Shown: positions 21,998-36,900 of the stretch, one piece after another
How the letters are laid out: each line of letters starts with the position of its first letter
How positions within the stretch are numbered: the first letter of the stretch is position 1
NCBI RefSeq assembly: GCF_963676685.1
Contig: NC_092346.1
Span: 48,513,062 to 48,577,061, forward strand
DNA length: 64,000 bases
Reading direction: 5' to 3'
From: Mytilus edulis
Taxonomy: Eukaryota; Mollusca; Bivalvia; Mytilida; Mytilidae
Notes under the pieces: model-generated
Seen by the model: the letters and a program-made list of their open reading frames with translations, nothing else
Told to the model about the DNA's origin: nothing
Database searches by the model: none
Translations under genes and position numbers: made by a program

Positions 21998-24900
21998 GTA
22001 AGTTTGCTGGCTTACTATAAGACAGTATATGCATTTCGTATGTTTGTTAACGCATCTCTCCGTTGTGTTTTTACATATAACTTTTAAATAAGTCACCTCT
22101 CCATAATGTCAGTTTTAACTGTAACTATCATTGCATATTGTGATATTTTTCTTAGCCTCGAAAACGTGGTATTTCAAAGATTTGTTCTATGCAGAAAGCA
22201 TTCTACAATGAAAGACAACTATTTAAGGAAGAGATAAGTTCTAGGTTTATAATCTGAAGATTTGAGCAGTTTTCGTTTTTTCTCTCGGTGATACACAGAA
22301 AATCGTAATCATGCTGCTTTTAATAAAAATGATTATCTATGTCATTATTATTTTTTTCAATCTTCTTATTGTACCTGTATAAAGAGGGTAAACTTTTACA
22401 CGATCGTATAATGGAACATAACTATTCTTAATATCAACACAATATTTCAGCAAATTTTGTATGTTGCCTCGCTTGAATATAAACTCTTGCTTTTGGGATA
22501 TCGAAACAACAACATGTGTAGGGATATCCGTAGGTAGTGACAAAGCATTGAAAGGAAATATTTTCAAAAGAAGTTGTCCATATGTAGACATAAAATCTAA
22601 AAAAAAGTTGAGATGTTTGGTTGATTTTTAAGACGGTTTGGGAATATTTATACAGTGAAGGAATAATTTAATTTTTTACATTCTACAATGTGAAATTGAA
22701 TATTAGACATTAACCCCCAAATTTAGAAAAAATAATTCATTTGAAGTATTTCTAAATTTAAAGCAGCCATTCAAGGCATAACATTTTTTATTTATCGAGA
22801 CGAATCATGACTATGGTACCGTTTACTATATTTTTTGTCTCATCAGGTATAAAATGTTATTTCTTTTTTGATTTTCTCTTTATTTTCTATTCACGGAGGG
22901 AGTTTTCATGTTTTCGTCTTTTAATATAACCCTCACCTTTTATAGCTAGTTGAATAACTGTTTTATATATAATAACATCGTCAATATTTCATTACAGCCA
23001 CTATCACTGAAGGTTACGGCTCTTACCGCCATGGAGGCATTGTTGGACACACCGGATTATACAAGAACCATCTTACTAGTTACAAGGATCTGTTAACTGG
23101 ATATGGCAACGATCATGCTGCAGGTCACATTTACCACTCTGGTACACATGTTAACCTTTATTTCTATAAAATGTCTCAAAGGGATTTCAAAACGATCGAT
23201 AATTTCCTTTAACTATTCACCGAAATTATGCATATTTATACATTTTACGTATCAGATAATAATTGATGACATTGCAACCGATAAAAATGCATTTCCGTAT
23301 ATTTGAGCCAATAAAAACAACCATATAAAAACACTTTCATGCGCTGATAAAAAAAACCTTTGCACAAGAGTTTACAAATAAATACATTTGATTTTATTAT
23401 TATCGCATGCAAAGATTGCGAAAATAAATTCAGATTCAACAAAAGTGTTTTTTAATGAGTTTTTTTACAATTAATTCCTGAAACTTGTAGCATGGAGTTC
23501 TGTTTTCTTTTGTTTTTACCTTTTTACACAACATTGATTATATATGTAAAGATGTAGTATGAGTGTCAATGAAACAACTCTCCATCCAAGTCACAATTAA
23601 TTAATATATTAATCACGAACTGTATAATTGTATGCTTAGTTCAATCGGGATCCAACGAATAAGTTCTTTTGAATTGAGACTTTCTATCTTGAGAGACATA
23701 TCTGTCCCATCTGATATTGAGTTTCATAATAACTATTTTCTATATTCTATGCAGGTCATTTTCATAAAATAGTGGTTGGACGTCTTTATAGACGCTTTCA
23801 TCAATTTGGTATCGATTTGATAGGAAATGGCCTACGATACAAAAACTACTGTAAGTAGATATATAGTATTTAAATAAGGCTACCAGAATATGAATTAGGG
23901 TACCTGCAATATCATGGGCGCTATATTCAGTATAACGTTCATTTGGATTACTTCAAATCCGACTAGATTTAACCTAATGTGAATCATGCCAAAAAGTAAT
24001 GAAGTATTATAAGCTTTATCTTTGGGTTTGTCCTTTTTGTGTCGTGTTTTGGATTAATTGCTATATTGTTTTACCTATTTGCATTTCCTATATTTGAAGT
24101 CGAACAGTATTGATGAGAAATGCATTTATTAATTTCCAATATGTTGTATCCGATTCAAAATGGTATTATTGATTTTTCTATCACATACTTAGAGATGTAG
24201 ATAAATAAACAAGAGAACAGGAAATCTTATTTATGGAAAAACAAGACAAAAAAGAAGACGAACAAATAGATAAATACCAATTGCATGTGAACTAGAAAAG
24301 ACAAGACTATAAAACTAAAGAAAATAAAGATCTCCACATTTTCACAACAATCTAAATGCAATCAATATTTCCACAGATTTTGCACGTAAATGTGAACCCC
24401 TGAAGTTATACAACGCATTCAGTTCATGCTTTAATGAATATGGAAGGATAGAAGATTGTTTCCCAGGTCTTATCAAGGATGGGCTGATTGGACATCAACA
24501 CCACTACCAGAGATATGGTCGTAGCTATGGACTCGGGGTTAAATTTGTGAGGAGAGGCATTATTTACCATAAAACCGGTCAGTAAACAAAACAATTATTC
24601 TAACATTCATGTAATATGTATCAGAGTTTTTATGAATTTGGTGTTTGCAATAAGATGTCGTCCTCATCCTGATATTTCATTTTACAATTTGTCAAATTTA
24701 ATTTATAATATTGTAATTTCATGATCTGAAAGTGCATAAATAATTATTCTACTTTGAATCTGCCTTTACATATTCCGAATAATTTTTATCCTTGGATTAC
24801 TTAATACGAATATTTGTAGCATATCTTGTAATTCTATATCCATTAATGTTAATGTTTAATTTTCAGTTTACCATTACCATGTAAGGTCACTGGAGTTTAT

Positions 24901-27900
24901 ATGGACAATGACATCTTGTTATAATTCCTTCCATCATGCAAGCATTTGTGTGCAAAAACTACAAAAGCAAGGTTTGATCGGAGCACCCCATCCTTTAACA
25001 GGTTATGTAGGACGCAATACTGGTTATCATGGCTTTAAAATAGTACATGGTCGTTTCAGCTACCATGGACATGGTAATATTATAGATAACATATTTGATA
25101 GAAAAATCGTTCTACAATTTAACATTTGCAATTTGGGAAATAATTATTTCTCATTTGTCGCCATGTTAGAGGTATTCATGATTAAATTCGGTTACCAATC
25201 AACCAAACCCTTATTAAGTTGACCTAATTTTAATTTCATTAAGCCTTGATAAGTTCGTTTCTACAGCTTCGTTAGGATCTCTGAATTATTTTGACTTTCT
25301 GTACCACAAGTCTCACTTTTGTTATTCAAATGATATAGCAAAACATTTTCCCCGCCTAAATGACGACAAAGGGAAATAACTCAAACTGAAATAACGTCAA
25401 CTAACAAACTTTATATATAGTGATACATTTTATACTCAAACAGGGAAATGCGCTGTATTCAGATCAATCTTTCTATTAATATCGTATTACTGTGTTGATC
25501 TTTATGAAATTTTCTGTGTGGAAAATTAAAAAAAAAGGAACAGAAAATATTAGACCTGTGTTCACTATCCATTAGAAATAGATATTCAAAGAGGCAAACA
25601 ATGCTCTAAATATCTTCTGTAAAATTTGTTTCTCATTGATTTGATAATTATTAATAATAAAGCTATAATTATAAAAATATGGAGAAGTGATTGCCTATGA
25701 GAAAACTATCCACGAACGATCAATGCAGGCGAAAAAAGAGGTCTTCAAACACGAGACCTATCTGCGTTGCATTAAAGTAATGGTCCGATACTACCAAATT
25801 TAAAACGAGAAACCAACGGCCTTTTTTGTGTTTAAAACAATAAACGATAACAAATTTAGACAAAAATAGACAACGAGCAACTGTCTTGAGACATGCAAAT
25901 AAAATATGTAGTGGGGTGAAAAATATTTTTTAAATGATAATTTCTCTCCAACCCTTGAACAGTTGTATAACAGCACTACATAAGAAAAAAACCTAGTGTA
26001 TTTACTTATGTTTTAGCGTACAAGTTGAGCTGCAGTACAACTCGTTTTTACAGTGTGTGGAATAAATGTTACAACCACTATCACAGTGTGGGTCGGTGCT
26101 TCGGATATCTACAACAAAAACATCTGTTTGTCTCATATTCTTCCACCTCAATAGGTAATTATTTCTAGTATCATTATTTTGTTCATAAAGTTCTTTTCAA
26201 AATATGAAACTATTATTTTATTCAAATGATCACATATCAAAAATTATTGGTGTGAAGTAGAGTTGTGCTTTTTAAAACAAAAACTTGAATATGATATCGT
26301 ACGACAAAATTATTTTGCTCATTAACCGCCTGAATAAACTAAATATTGTGAACATTCATAACAAAAAGCTATTTATGAATGACTGGTGTAGGTGTTTAAT
26401 GCCAATTTCAGTAAAAGGGACTTTTAAAAAGGCGACAAAAGTTTATTGGTTCAAAAAGCATATATATTTTTTTTAATTGATATGTTTTTTTTTTTTTATG
26501 AAATACTTATATTTTATTTGTTTTGGTTTCAAAGTAGGCTACCATGGATATGATCAACTTGGATTCAAAATAGTTCATGGAGGATTCTCATATCATGGAA
26601 AAGGTAAAATAGTAAAATAGTTATCAACAAAAGCTCTGCTGAAAAGTGTATCAAGTTGAAAAACATGGAACACAAAACCTCGACACTAAAACTTTTAAAT
26701 CGCTACTCTATTGGCTTCGAAAATAAAGACTAAGATGGGGGATACTTTGAAGCTTTCAATAATTCATCACATGGAAAAGTTTGTTTGAATATGGTTTACG
26801 ATTTGACTGAAATATTAAAAGCTTGTTTCTATGTGTATTTCATTTCTAACATTCGTCTCTTCCAAAATCTTAAACAAATTAAGGATGGCAAAAAATATTT
26901 CAATAGTTCATTATCCATGTGAAGTTTGGGTCTGTGTGATAACTATTATGATTAAGGAATTTTTTTTTACATAGAATTAACTATGTTTTGTAATTTCAGC
27001 TTACACACTGAAATGTAGTGAGAGCAGATTTTATAAAGTATGGGATGATTGTTATGGACATTACCACAAAGGCAGTTTGTGCTTTGACAGACTATTTAAA
27101 CAGGGTCTTTTTGGTAAATATATTTATTACTTCTTTAATTATGCACTTACAAATAACATTAATCAGTGAAGTTCTTCCAATGCAACAATTGTGGTTTTAG
27201 TTTTTGCCAAAAGCATGTCAATAACAAAATCATATCAATAAATGAAGATAGTATAGGGGTTATTCTTAAATGAACAGCAACCCAACGATACAAAAATGTA
27301 AAAAGACACCAAGAAGTAAGCGTATCGTCTTCAATAATAGACAGACTTATTTACAAAAAAATACACGAATGTAAGTATCCAACCATTAAAACTACTTTCG
27401 ATCAAATTTTTCCTGAAATATATATAGATGAATAATATAACCAAAAACTATTCGATGAAGACAACCACAACTAATACATGGACATGTAGATCTGTCCTGG
27501 TCAATTTCAGCTGTGTTTTTATAGATATATAAAAAGTCTTAAGAAAAAGGAACAACACTAGCTATTAGATTTTTAACTACGAATCAACTAATTAAAATAT
27601 ATGTATATCACAAATTGTTAAATATGTGGTGACGATTTTTATTTGATAGTATATACTTTACACTAATTTACCTATTATAGGTTACAATGTAGACAGTGAC
27701 TATGCCCATGGTGACATCGATTACCTTGGCTATTACAACAGTCATCACGGATTTCACTTAGTCGATGGAGGATTCACTTACAAGGATGTTGGTAATAACA
27801 ATGCTACTACAAAACAAAATGATTTACTGTCCTGACCGTGTAAATATAACTTTAAGAATGAGATGCTCTTTTTTTATTTCATAGAGTCCCAAAAGGGGGA

Positions 27901-30900
27901 ATTGTTAGCACATTTTTTAGTGTGAAATGGACCTTCAGCCAACCCTTTTGCACCATAATAAAATTTCAAAAAGTATCATTTTTGTTTAAAATATACGCCC
28001 CGTATGAGTTGAAAAGACAAAAGTTACTATAAATTGGTTAAAATTGAAAATTATGTAAAATCTTTTGCGAAAAAGAAAAATTTCAACATTTAGTGCAATT
28101 TAAGTGTATCAACTTTATTTTGTGCGACGCTTGTGGTCTCTGTTTATTCAACCAATAAATGCATACACATACCCAATGTTGACACAAAAGCTGACATTTA
28201 CCACTGTGGCAATATTAATTCACATACTAGGCAAGTTATGTTCATGCAAGGCTGAGCTTTTGACAGTTTCAATGACTAATAAGTTATATGTTTTTCTTAC
28301 AGCTTACAAATTGAGCTGCAAAACAGACCGTTTCTACAGATCATGGCACGATTGCTACGACTCATACCACAGTGTAGATGTATGTTTTGGACGATTGTAC
28401 AAAAGCCATCTGTTTGTGTCATTAGGTAATTTGATTTGATATCTGAAATTTCTCTTCAGTTAATTAGTTTAAAACGAGCATTCATGTATGCAATATACAA
28501 TGATTACTTCTATATTTGGAAGTTTAAGTGATTTTAAAAATTGAAGACTTGAACGGCAATTAACACAAACATGTAAGACTAAGAAGCATATTTCTGTATT
28601 TCACTTTGTATTTTTAAATCTAAATTGGTTTTTAGATTTATGTTAAATGATTGTTAAACATTAGGTCTTTAATTCGTATTTGTCATGTTTGTATATTTCG
28701 TAATCAAGTTTCAAATAAACTTATTATATTTTTTATTTTTTATATAAATTTTATTGGTGCAAAAAGCATATATATTTTGTTAATTGATATGTTTTTTTTT
28801 ATGAAATACTTCTATTTTATTTGTTTTGGTTTCAAAGTAGGCTACCATGGATATGATCAACTTGGATTCAAAATAGTTCATGGAGGATTCTCATATCACG
28901 GCAAAGGTAAAATAGTGAAATAGTTATAAACAAAACTCTGCTGAAAAGCTTATCAAGCTGAAAATATGGAACACAAACCTCGACACAAATATTTTAAAAT
29001 CGCTACTCTATTGGCTTCGAAAATAAAGACTAAGTTGAGAGATACTTTGAGGCTTTCAATAATTCATCACATGGAAAATTGTTTGCATATGGTTTACGAT
29101 TTGACTGAAATATTGAAAGCTTGTTTCGATGTGTATTCCTTTTCTAACATTTGTCTCTTCTAAAATCTTATAGTTCATTATCCATGTGAAGTTTGGGTCT
29201 GTGTGATAACTATTATGATTAAGGAATTTGTTTTTTTTTTACATAGAAATAACTATGTTTTTTAATTTCAGCTTACACACTGAAATGTAGTGAGAGCAGA
29301 TTTTATAAAGTATGGGATGATTGTTATGGACATTACCACAAAGGCAGTGTGTGCTTTGACAGACTATTTAAACAGGGTCTTTTTGGTAAACATATTTATT
29401 ACTTCTTTAATTAAGCACTTAAAAATAAAATTGATCAGTGAAGTTATTCCAATGCAACAATTGTGGTTTTAGTTTTTGCCAAAAGCATGTCAATAACAAA
29501 ATCATATCAATAAATGGAGATAGTATGGGGGTTATACTTAAATGAACAGCAACCCAACGATACAAAAATGTAAAAAGACACCAAGAAGTAAGCGTATCGT
29601 CTTCAATAATAGACAGACTTATTTACAAAAAAATACACGAATGTAATTATCCCACCATTAAAACTACTTTCGAATATATTTTTCTTGAAATATATATAGA
29701 TGAATAATATAACCAAAAACCTATCCGAAGAAGACAACCGCAACTAATACATGGACATGTAGATCTGTCCTGGTCAATTTCAGCTGTGTTTTTATAGATA
29801 TATAAAAAGTCTTAAGAAACAGGAACAACACTAGATATTAGACGTTTAACTACGAATCAACTAATTAAAATATATGTATATCACAAATTGTTAAATATGT
29901 GGTGATGATTTTTATTTGATAGTATGCACGTTATACTAATTTACCTATTATAGGTTATAATGTAGACAGTGACTATGCCCATGGCGACATCGATTACCTT
30001 GGCTATTACAACAGTCATCACGGATTTCACTTAGTCGATGGAGGATTCACTTACAAGGATGTTGGTAATGCCTGATTTATTTTGTATTAATAACAATGCT
30101 ACTACAAAACAAAATGATTTACTGTCCTGACCGTGTAAATATAATTTTAAGAATGAGATGCTCTTTTTTTTTATTTCATAGAGTCCCAAAAGGGGGAATT
30201 GTTAGCACATTTTTTAGTGTGAAATGGACCTCCAGCCAACCCATTTGCACCATAATAAAATTTCAAAAAGTATCATTTTTGTTTAAAATATACGCCTTGT
30301 ATGAGTTGAAAAGACAAAAGTTACTATAAATTGGTTAAAATTGAAAATTATGTAAAATCTTTTGCGAAAAAGAAAAATTTCAACATTTAGTGCCATTTAA
30401 GTGTATCAACTTTATTTTGTGCGACGCTTGTGGTCTCTGTTTATTCAATCAATAAATGCATACACATACCCAATGTTGACACAAAAGCTGACATTTACCA
30501 CTGTGACAATATTAATTCACATACTAGGCAAGTTATGTTCATACAAGGCTGAGCTTTTGACAGTTTCAATGACTAATAAGTTGTATGTTTTTCTTACAGC
30601 TTACAAATTGAGCTGCAAAACAGATCGTTTCTACAGATCATGGCACGATTGCTACGACTCATACCACAGTGTAGATGTATGTTTTGGACGATTGTACAAA
30701 AGCCATCTGTTTGTGTCATTAGGTAATTTGGTTTGATATCTGAAATTTCTCTTCAGTTAATTATTTTAAAACGAGCATTCATATATGCAATATACAATGA
30801 TTACTTCTATATTTGGAAGTTTAAGTGATTTTAAAAATTGAAGACTTGAACGGCAATTAACACAAACATGTAAGACTAAGAAGCATATTTCGGTATTTCA

Positions 30901-33900
30901 CTTTGTATTTTTAAATCTAAATTGGTTTTTAGATTTATGTTAAATGATTGTTGAAAATTAGGTCTTTAATTCGTATTTGTCATGTTTGTATATTTCGTAA
31001 TCAAGTTTCAAATAAACTTATTATATTTTTAAGATCATGGAGATGTGCATACTGTACACACCAATTACCATGGATACAAATATCTTGGATTTAGGGTAAA
31101 TCATAGAAGATTTACATATCACGGAAAAGGTAAAAATGACATGACTTTTTCCCAACATTTATAATATTTTGATAATGTGTAATGATTGAAAATTGAAAAG
31201 AAAATGATTCATATCGGAAAGTTGCCCTTTCGAATGGAAAAATCAAAAGCTCAATCACATCAAACAAATAAAAAATTCCTGTCATATTCCTGACTTGGTA
31301 CAGTACATTGTTGCAGTTATTATGCAGCACGAATTAATAGTTAGTACCATACGCTCTAAATATAAGCATATCCTTTTTCGCATACGATTCACGTCGTTCG
31401 AGTTAGTGGTTAAATCAAATAAAGTGATTAAATACTGTAAGATTGAACTATTATATAAACGTATTTGACAAATAATGTCTGAAGCAAGGGGTAGTTCTAT
31501 AATTTTTTGTGTGTCAAATTTAAACTGATTGTGTGTTACAATTGTTTCTTGTGCTTTTTACCTGTATAATTTAAACAATATGTTTATTATCACTTTTGAA
31601 ACGGCTGTATTAATTTAGAAACAAGAGCTTATTTTAAGATTTATGTTAAAGATCTTCGAAAATATAGGTTGTCTTGTGGTTTTAACTAACTGGCCTTTCA
31701 ATCTACAGCAGAAAAGTTGCATATTTTATTATTGCAACGAATATATAAAGTTGCATCTCTTTTCAGCATACAGACTGAAATGTAGTACAAGACGTTTTTA
31801 TGGTTTGTGGGACGACTGCTATAACCATTACCACAGTAGAAGTCTGTGCTTTAACAAAATCTATAAACAACACTTCTTTGGTAAATACATATCTGTGCAA
31901 TAAAATTTTATTTTATTGAAATATCTAAAAAGAAAAGTACACTTATTCAATGGTTAAACAATAATTGCATTATAATTCCTGTGAGTCGTTTTATTTTGAA
32001 CTATTATTTCAGCCAAATTGTTTATATAATACGAATGTAACAAATGCATATTGTGAGACCATTGTTGTATATTATCTTTACTTAATCCTTGAAATTTAGT
32101 CACTAATATAGTACAAAGCTTCACATGCTTTCCTTTTGAAATATGTTTTCTTTTAAAATCTTTACAGGTTACTACCATGGGGCATCTTCCATTGTGAACG
32201 GTGGTAATTACGTTGACGACTTTGGATACTATAAGGCTCATCACGGATTTAGTATTGTGAACGGAGGATTTTCATACAACGGTGCCGGTAAGTTTTGTTG
32301 TTTTTTCAGATTATAATACATTGTCAAATCACCAAACAAATCATATTTAATTGAAAAATAAGGCATAACATTTGAATATAAGTGATATATTAGTTTCCAG
32401 TATTAAAGCTATGCAAGAAGGACCAAATAAACTTTTGAGAAATCAATATTTTTCATATACCAATTCGTATTAGTATTAATCTTTTATTAGTTTGTAATTT
32501 TCTTATACTTGAATTTTTAGTACCTTGCTTGATATATACATACATTAACCATATGTACTGATACCTATCACATTTCACCATATGCTTTTTCACGATTTTT
32601 CAGCTTACAAGCTCAGTTGTAGCAGAACACGTTTTTACAAAGCTTGGAGATCTTGTTATGGCACTTATCATAGTGTAGATGTATGTTACGGACGATTGTT
32701 GAACGATCATCTCTTTGTTGCCCTAGGTAATTTAGGATGTTTTTTTTGTAACTGTAAATAATCTAATTTAGCAAGTGGTATTTCGTCGAGGCTAATATTG
32801 CAATAATTTGAATTTCAACATTTTTTAAATCAGTTTTAAATTAAATGCCATGGATATCATAATAATTTTCATAAATGCAAACATATTGCTATTTTTCGAA
32901 TGTAAATTTCGTAATTAAAATTTACTTTAGATAAATAAAACAACGATTTTTTACAATTTGGTTAAAAGGAAAATTCGTTTTTGTATGAAACATAAACAAG
33001 ATTTGCAAATATATTTTATTATCTTTTTAAGACCATGGAGATAATTACTCTGTACACACCAATTACCATGGGTACAAATATCTTGGATTTAAGTTACATC
33101 ATAGAAGATTTAGCTATCATGGAAAAGGCAAGTAAAATAGAACAACATTTCGCGCTAGATATTTGCATATTTACTTTAATTGTGTGTAATAATAGGAATG
33201 CATGGCTTGCTCCCCTGCAACTGAAAGAAACACAAGGGATTAACAAATTAACGACACATGATGCCTAGTAACCTGTCAAAAGTAAGATGTACCTCTAACA
33301 TTTTTCTCGTCAACTTTACACTACTGCAATTTTACCTTGTAATGTGTTACAATTGTTTCATTTGCTTAGTATTATTTCAATTATTTATGCAATGTTTCTG
33401 GTCATTTGGCAGCATCAATTTAAAAAGAACAGTTTAATTTACGGTCAATGTTACATTTGTACAAAGCTATATGTTTTCATATCGAATTAGGAAACTGAAC
33501 CTTTCATCAACAAAAGTGTATATGAAATTTGTGAACGGAATATTCAAAATGATCATCTTTTTTTCAGCATACAGACTGAAATGTAGTACAAGACGTTTTT
33601 ATGGTTTGTGGGACGACTGCTATAACCATTACCACAGTAGGAGTCTGTGCTTCAACAAAATCTATAAACAACACTTCTTTGGTAAATACATAGTAAAATT
33701 GAGAAAGGAAATGGTGAATATGTCAAAGCGACAACCACCCGACCATAGAGCAAACAACAGCCGAAGGCAACCAATGGGTCTTCAATGTAGCGAGAATTCC
33801 CGCACCCGTAGGTGTCCTTCAGCTGGCCCCTAAAATATGCATAATAGTACAGTGATAATGGACGTCATACTAAACTCCGAATTATACACAAGAAACTAAA

Positions 33901-36900
33901 ATTTAAAATCATACAAGACTAACAAAGGCCAGAGGCTCCTGACTTGGGACAGGCGCAAAATTGCGGCGGGGTTAAACATGTTTATGAGATCTCAACCCTC
34001 CCCCTATACCTCTAGCCAATGTAGAAAAGTAAAACAATAACAATACGCACATTAAAATTCAGTTCAAGAGAAGTCCGAGTCTGATGTCAAAAGATGTAAC
34101 AAAAGAAAATAAATAAAATGACAATAATACATAAATAACAACAGACTACTAGCAGTTAACTGACATGCCAGCTCCAGACCTCAATTAAACTGATTGAAAG
34201 ATTATGTCTTCATCATATGAATATCAGGTACAATCCCTCCCGTTAGGGGTTTAGTATCATACTATCATAAAATATATGAGAAGAACATAACCCGTGTCAT
34301 GCCAACAACTGTTTTTTTAGAAATAAATGTGTTTAGTTCCGATGCAAAGACCCTATCAGTGAATCAATGTTAAAGCCAAAATATGCAATCTTTAATGACC
34401 TGACAACAGTATCGTAACTATATCCCCTTTTAATAAGTCTATTTAAAGGTTTTGTTAGTTTCTGAGGAGAATACTGACATTTTTGTGCTTTATAAAGAAT
34501 ATTTCCATAAAATTTTGGATGTGAAATACCTGAACGTATAAGATGTCTGCATGTTGAGTTATATTTACGAATTATTTCCTTATACCGGTGATAAAATTTA
34601 GTAAATGTTTTGACCATAGTGCATTTTTTATTTTTTTTTATTAAAAACTTTAAAAAAAAATATACACTTATTCAATGGTTAAACCATATATCACCGCATT
34701 ATTATTGCAAGCCGTTAAATTCGAATTATTGTACAACCACAATGATCATTCTACACTGATCTATGAACGAAGATTTTACGAGCATGGCTTTTGTTAACAT
34801 CAACTTAAATAAGTCCTTTTAATTAATTTCAAGAATGTAAAACTATGTATTCTTTCATTTTAGTTTTTTTTTTTCATTCAAAATACTTTATAGGCTACTA
34901 CCATGGTTCATCTTCCATTGTTCATGGTGGTGATTACATTGACGATTTGGGATACTATAAAGCTCATCATGGATTCAGTATTGTTAACGGAGGATTCTCC
35001 TACAACGGAGCAGGTGTGTTACTTTGTTAAAATACTATACCAAATCACCAGTACAAATTCGAAAATAGTTGATATATTAAGGATAATTGTATATCTTGGT
35101 TTTCTGTAGAACTATAAAAGAAAGAAAAAAATTATCCCTTTGTGAAATCAATTCATTTTTTTATAGACAAAATCATATCAGTAAATATTTCATTGATTTG
35201 TTATTATAGTATTAATGAATGGGTGTTTTTATAATGGCCCTGTTATATGTCCAAGGTCTGTAATGATGGTCGAGGAAGCCTGTAATGGCCCGAGGCGACG
35301 CCTGGGCCTATTACAGACATCCGAGGTCATTATTACTGACCGAGGACATATAACAGGGCCATTATAAAAACACCCATTTCTTAATACATTTATTAACCAA
35401 CTGCACAAAAGTGTATGTGTTGTTGTAACGTGATGTACTGTCTTACTCTTTTAATGACAGTTTAGTTTGAACAAAATAATTTGTACTTCACCATTATAAA
35501 GCTTTAAATATACCAAATATCCAAGATATTAAGTTGAAAGAGGTATGTGTTAAAAAATGATGAAAAGTGATCCCTTTAATATATTGTTCTTTAATGTTGG
35601 TTGCTGGTTACTAAATTAAATAAAATACAAAAAAGTAGTATACTCTTTACAACTTAGTTTTATTAACTTTATTAAAAACGCTAACAGGGCTTAATACAGA
35701 CAAACTGGGCATTAATACAGGGCCATTACAGAAAAACAGGGCCATTACAGAAGAAACAGGGCCATTACAGAAAAACAGGGCCATTACAGAAAAAACAGGG
35801 CCATTACAGAAAAACAGGGCCATTACAGAAAAAAAACAGGGCCATTACAGAAAAACAGGGCCATTACAGAAAATATGTAATTTATAATAAACAGTCACTT
35901 TTGGCAATAATGCACTTAGTTGGTTAATAATTCCTTATATTTGATAAGTGAGTCTATTCCAACTATTACCTTGCTCAATGTCACTAACTTTACCAAAACG
36001 TTTAGCATTGATAATTACCATAGTTCATCAAATACTTTTTTTCACAACTTTTCAGCTTACAAGCTCAGTTGTAGCACAACACGTTTTTACAAAGCATGGA
36101 GATCTTGTTATGGCACTTACCACAGTGTAGATGTATGTTACGGACGATTGTTGAACGACCATCTTTTTGTTGCTCTAGGTAATTTAATATGACAGTTATT
36201 TTCAGCAATTGATATTTAATCGAAGTACTATTTGCAGAGTCTTGAAATGCAACCTGTTTGAAATACGATTTTTACTCAAAAATTTAAATGCCATAAAATT
36301 TACATATTATTACCTAGCTTTTGCTTTAAACTAAAAAAAATAGGAAAACGGTTTATTTCTCTCAATAAGTCTTACATTAAAGTATGTGTATTGAAGTATT
36401 AGATGTTTTATTTCGATCTTTCAAGGTGGTGGTCATGGATACACTAATTATCATGGATACAAATACCTCGGATTCAGGATACGTCACAGAAGATTTTCAT
36501 ATCTTGGAAAAGGTAAATTAAGAATAGTGTCAATGATGGCAAACTCGTTTCATTTAAAAAAAATTCAATATCATTTCTTTAAATTATTTTGAACATAGAT
36601 TATTATTACATTTTTTGTTATTCAAGGAATGACTAATATTTTTTCTGTCCATGAAGAAATAACATAAAAAAAAATGTGGTACACACTGGATAACGCGCAT
36701 GACTGATAGATATAGCATTATTGCATGCAGTGCTAGTGTTGATTTCATTAAAACAAGTTTATCAATGTAGTTATTGGTTAAAACAAATAAAAATTATGGA
36801 CCAAATCAAGTACACCCTTTAGGGTGCGCTCGGCTTTAGTGACTCAGTACGAGGTATTTTGGAATTTACAGGTTGGTTAGAACTTTTTGTAAAACATAAA

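Larger units (their letters stand above)
26460..31033. repeat. Recent 2.3-kb tandem duplication within gene B
   Basis: Bases from about 26460 to 28750 and from about 28750 to 31033 align over exons and introns. Offsets at four exon starts are 2303, 2272, 2273 and 2297 bases, differing only by small indels. The second copy lacks about 50 bp in the first intron, and its final intron joins exon 15. Confidence 0.85.

Noticed and set aside
24908..25222. Reading gene B exon 5 to the stop at 25222
   Set aside because: The module ends at the GTAATA donor at 25074; beyond it there is no similarity to gene A exon 5, which is spliced at the same place.
33471..33833. A frame joining a Cys exon to transposon sequence
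   Set aside because: After the GTAAAT donor at 33682 the frame enters the P1 3' end in reverse; it is an accident of the insertion.
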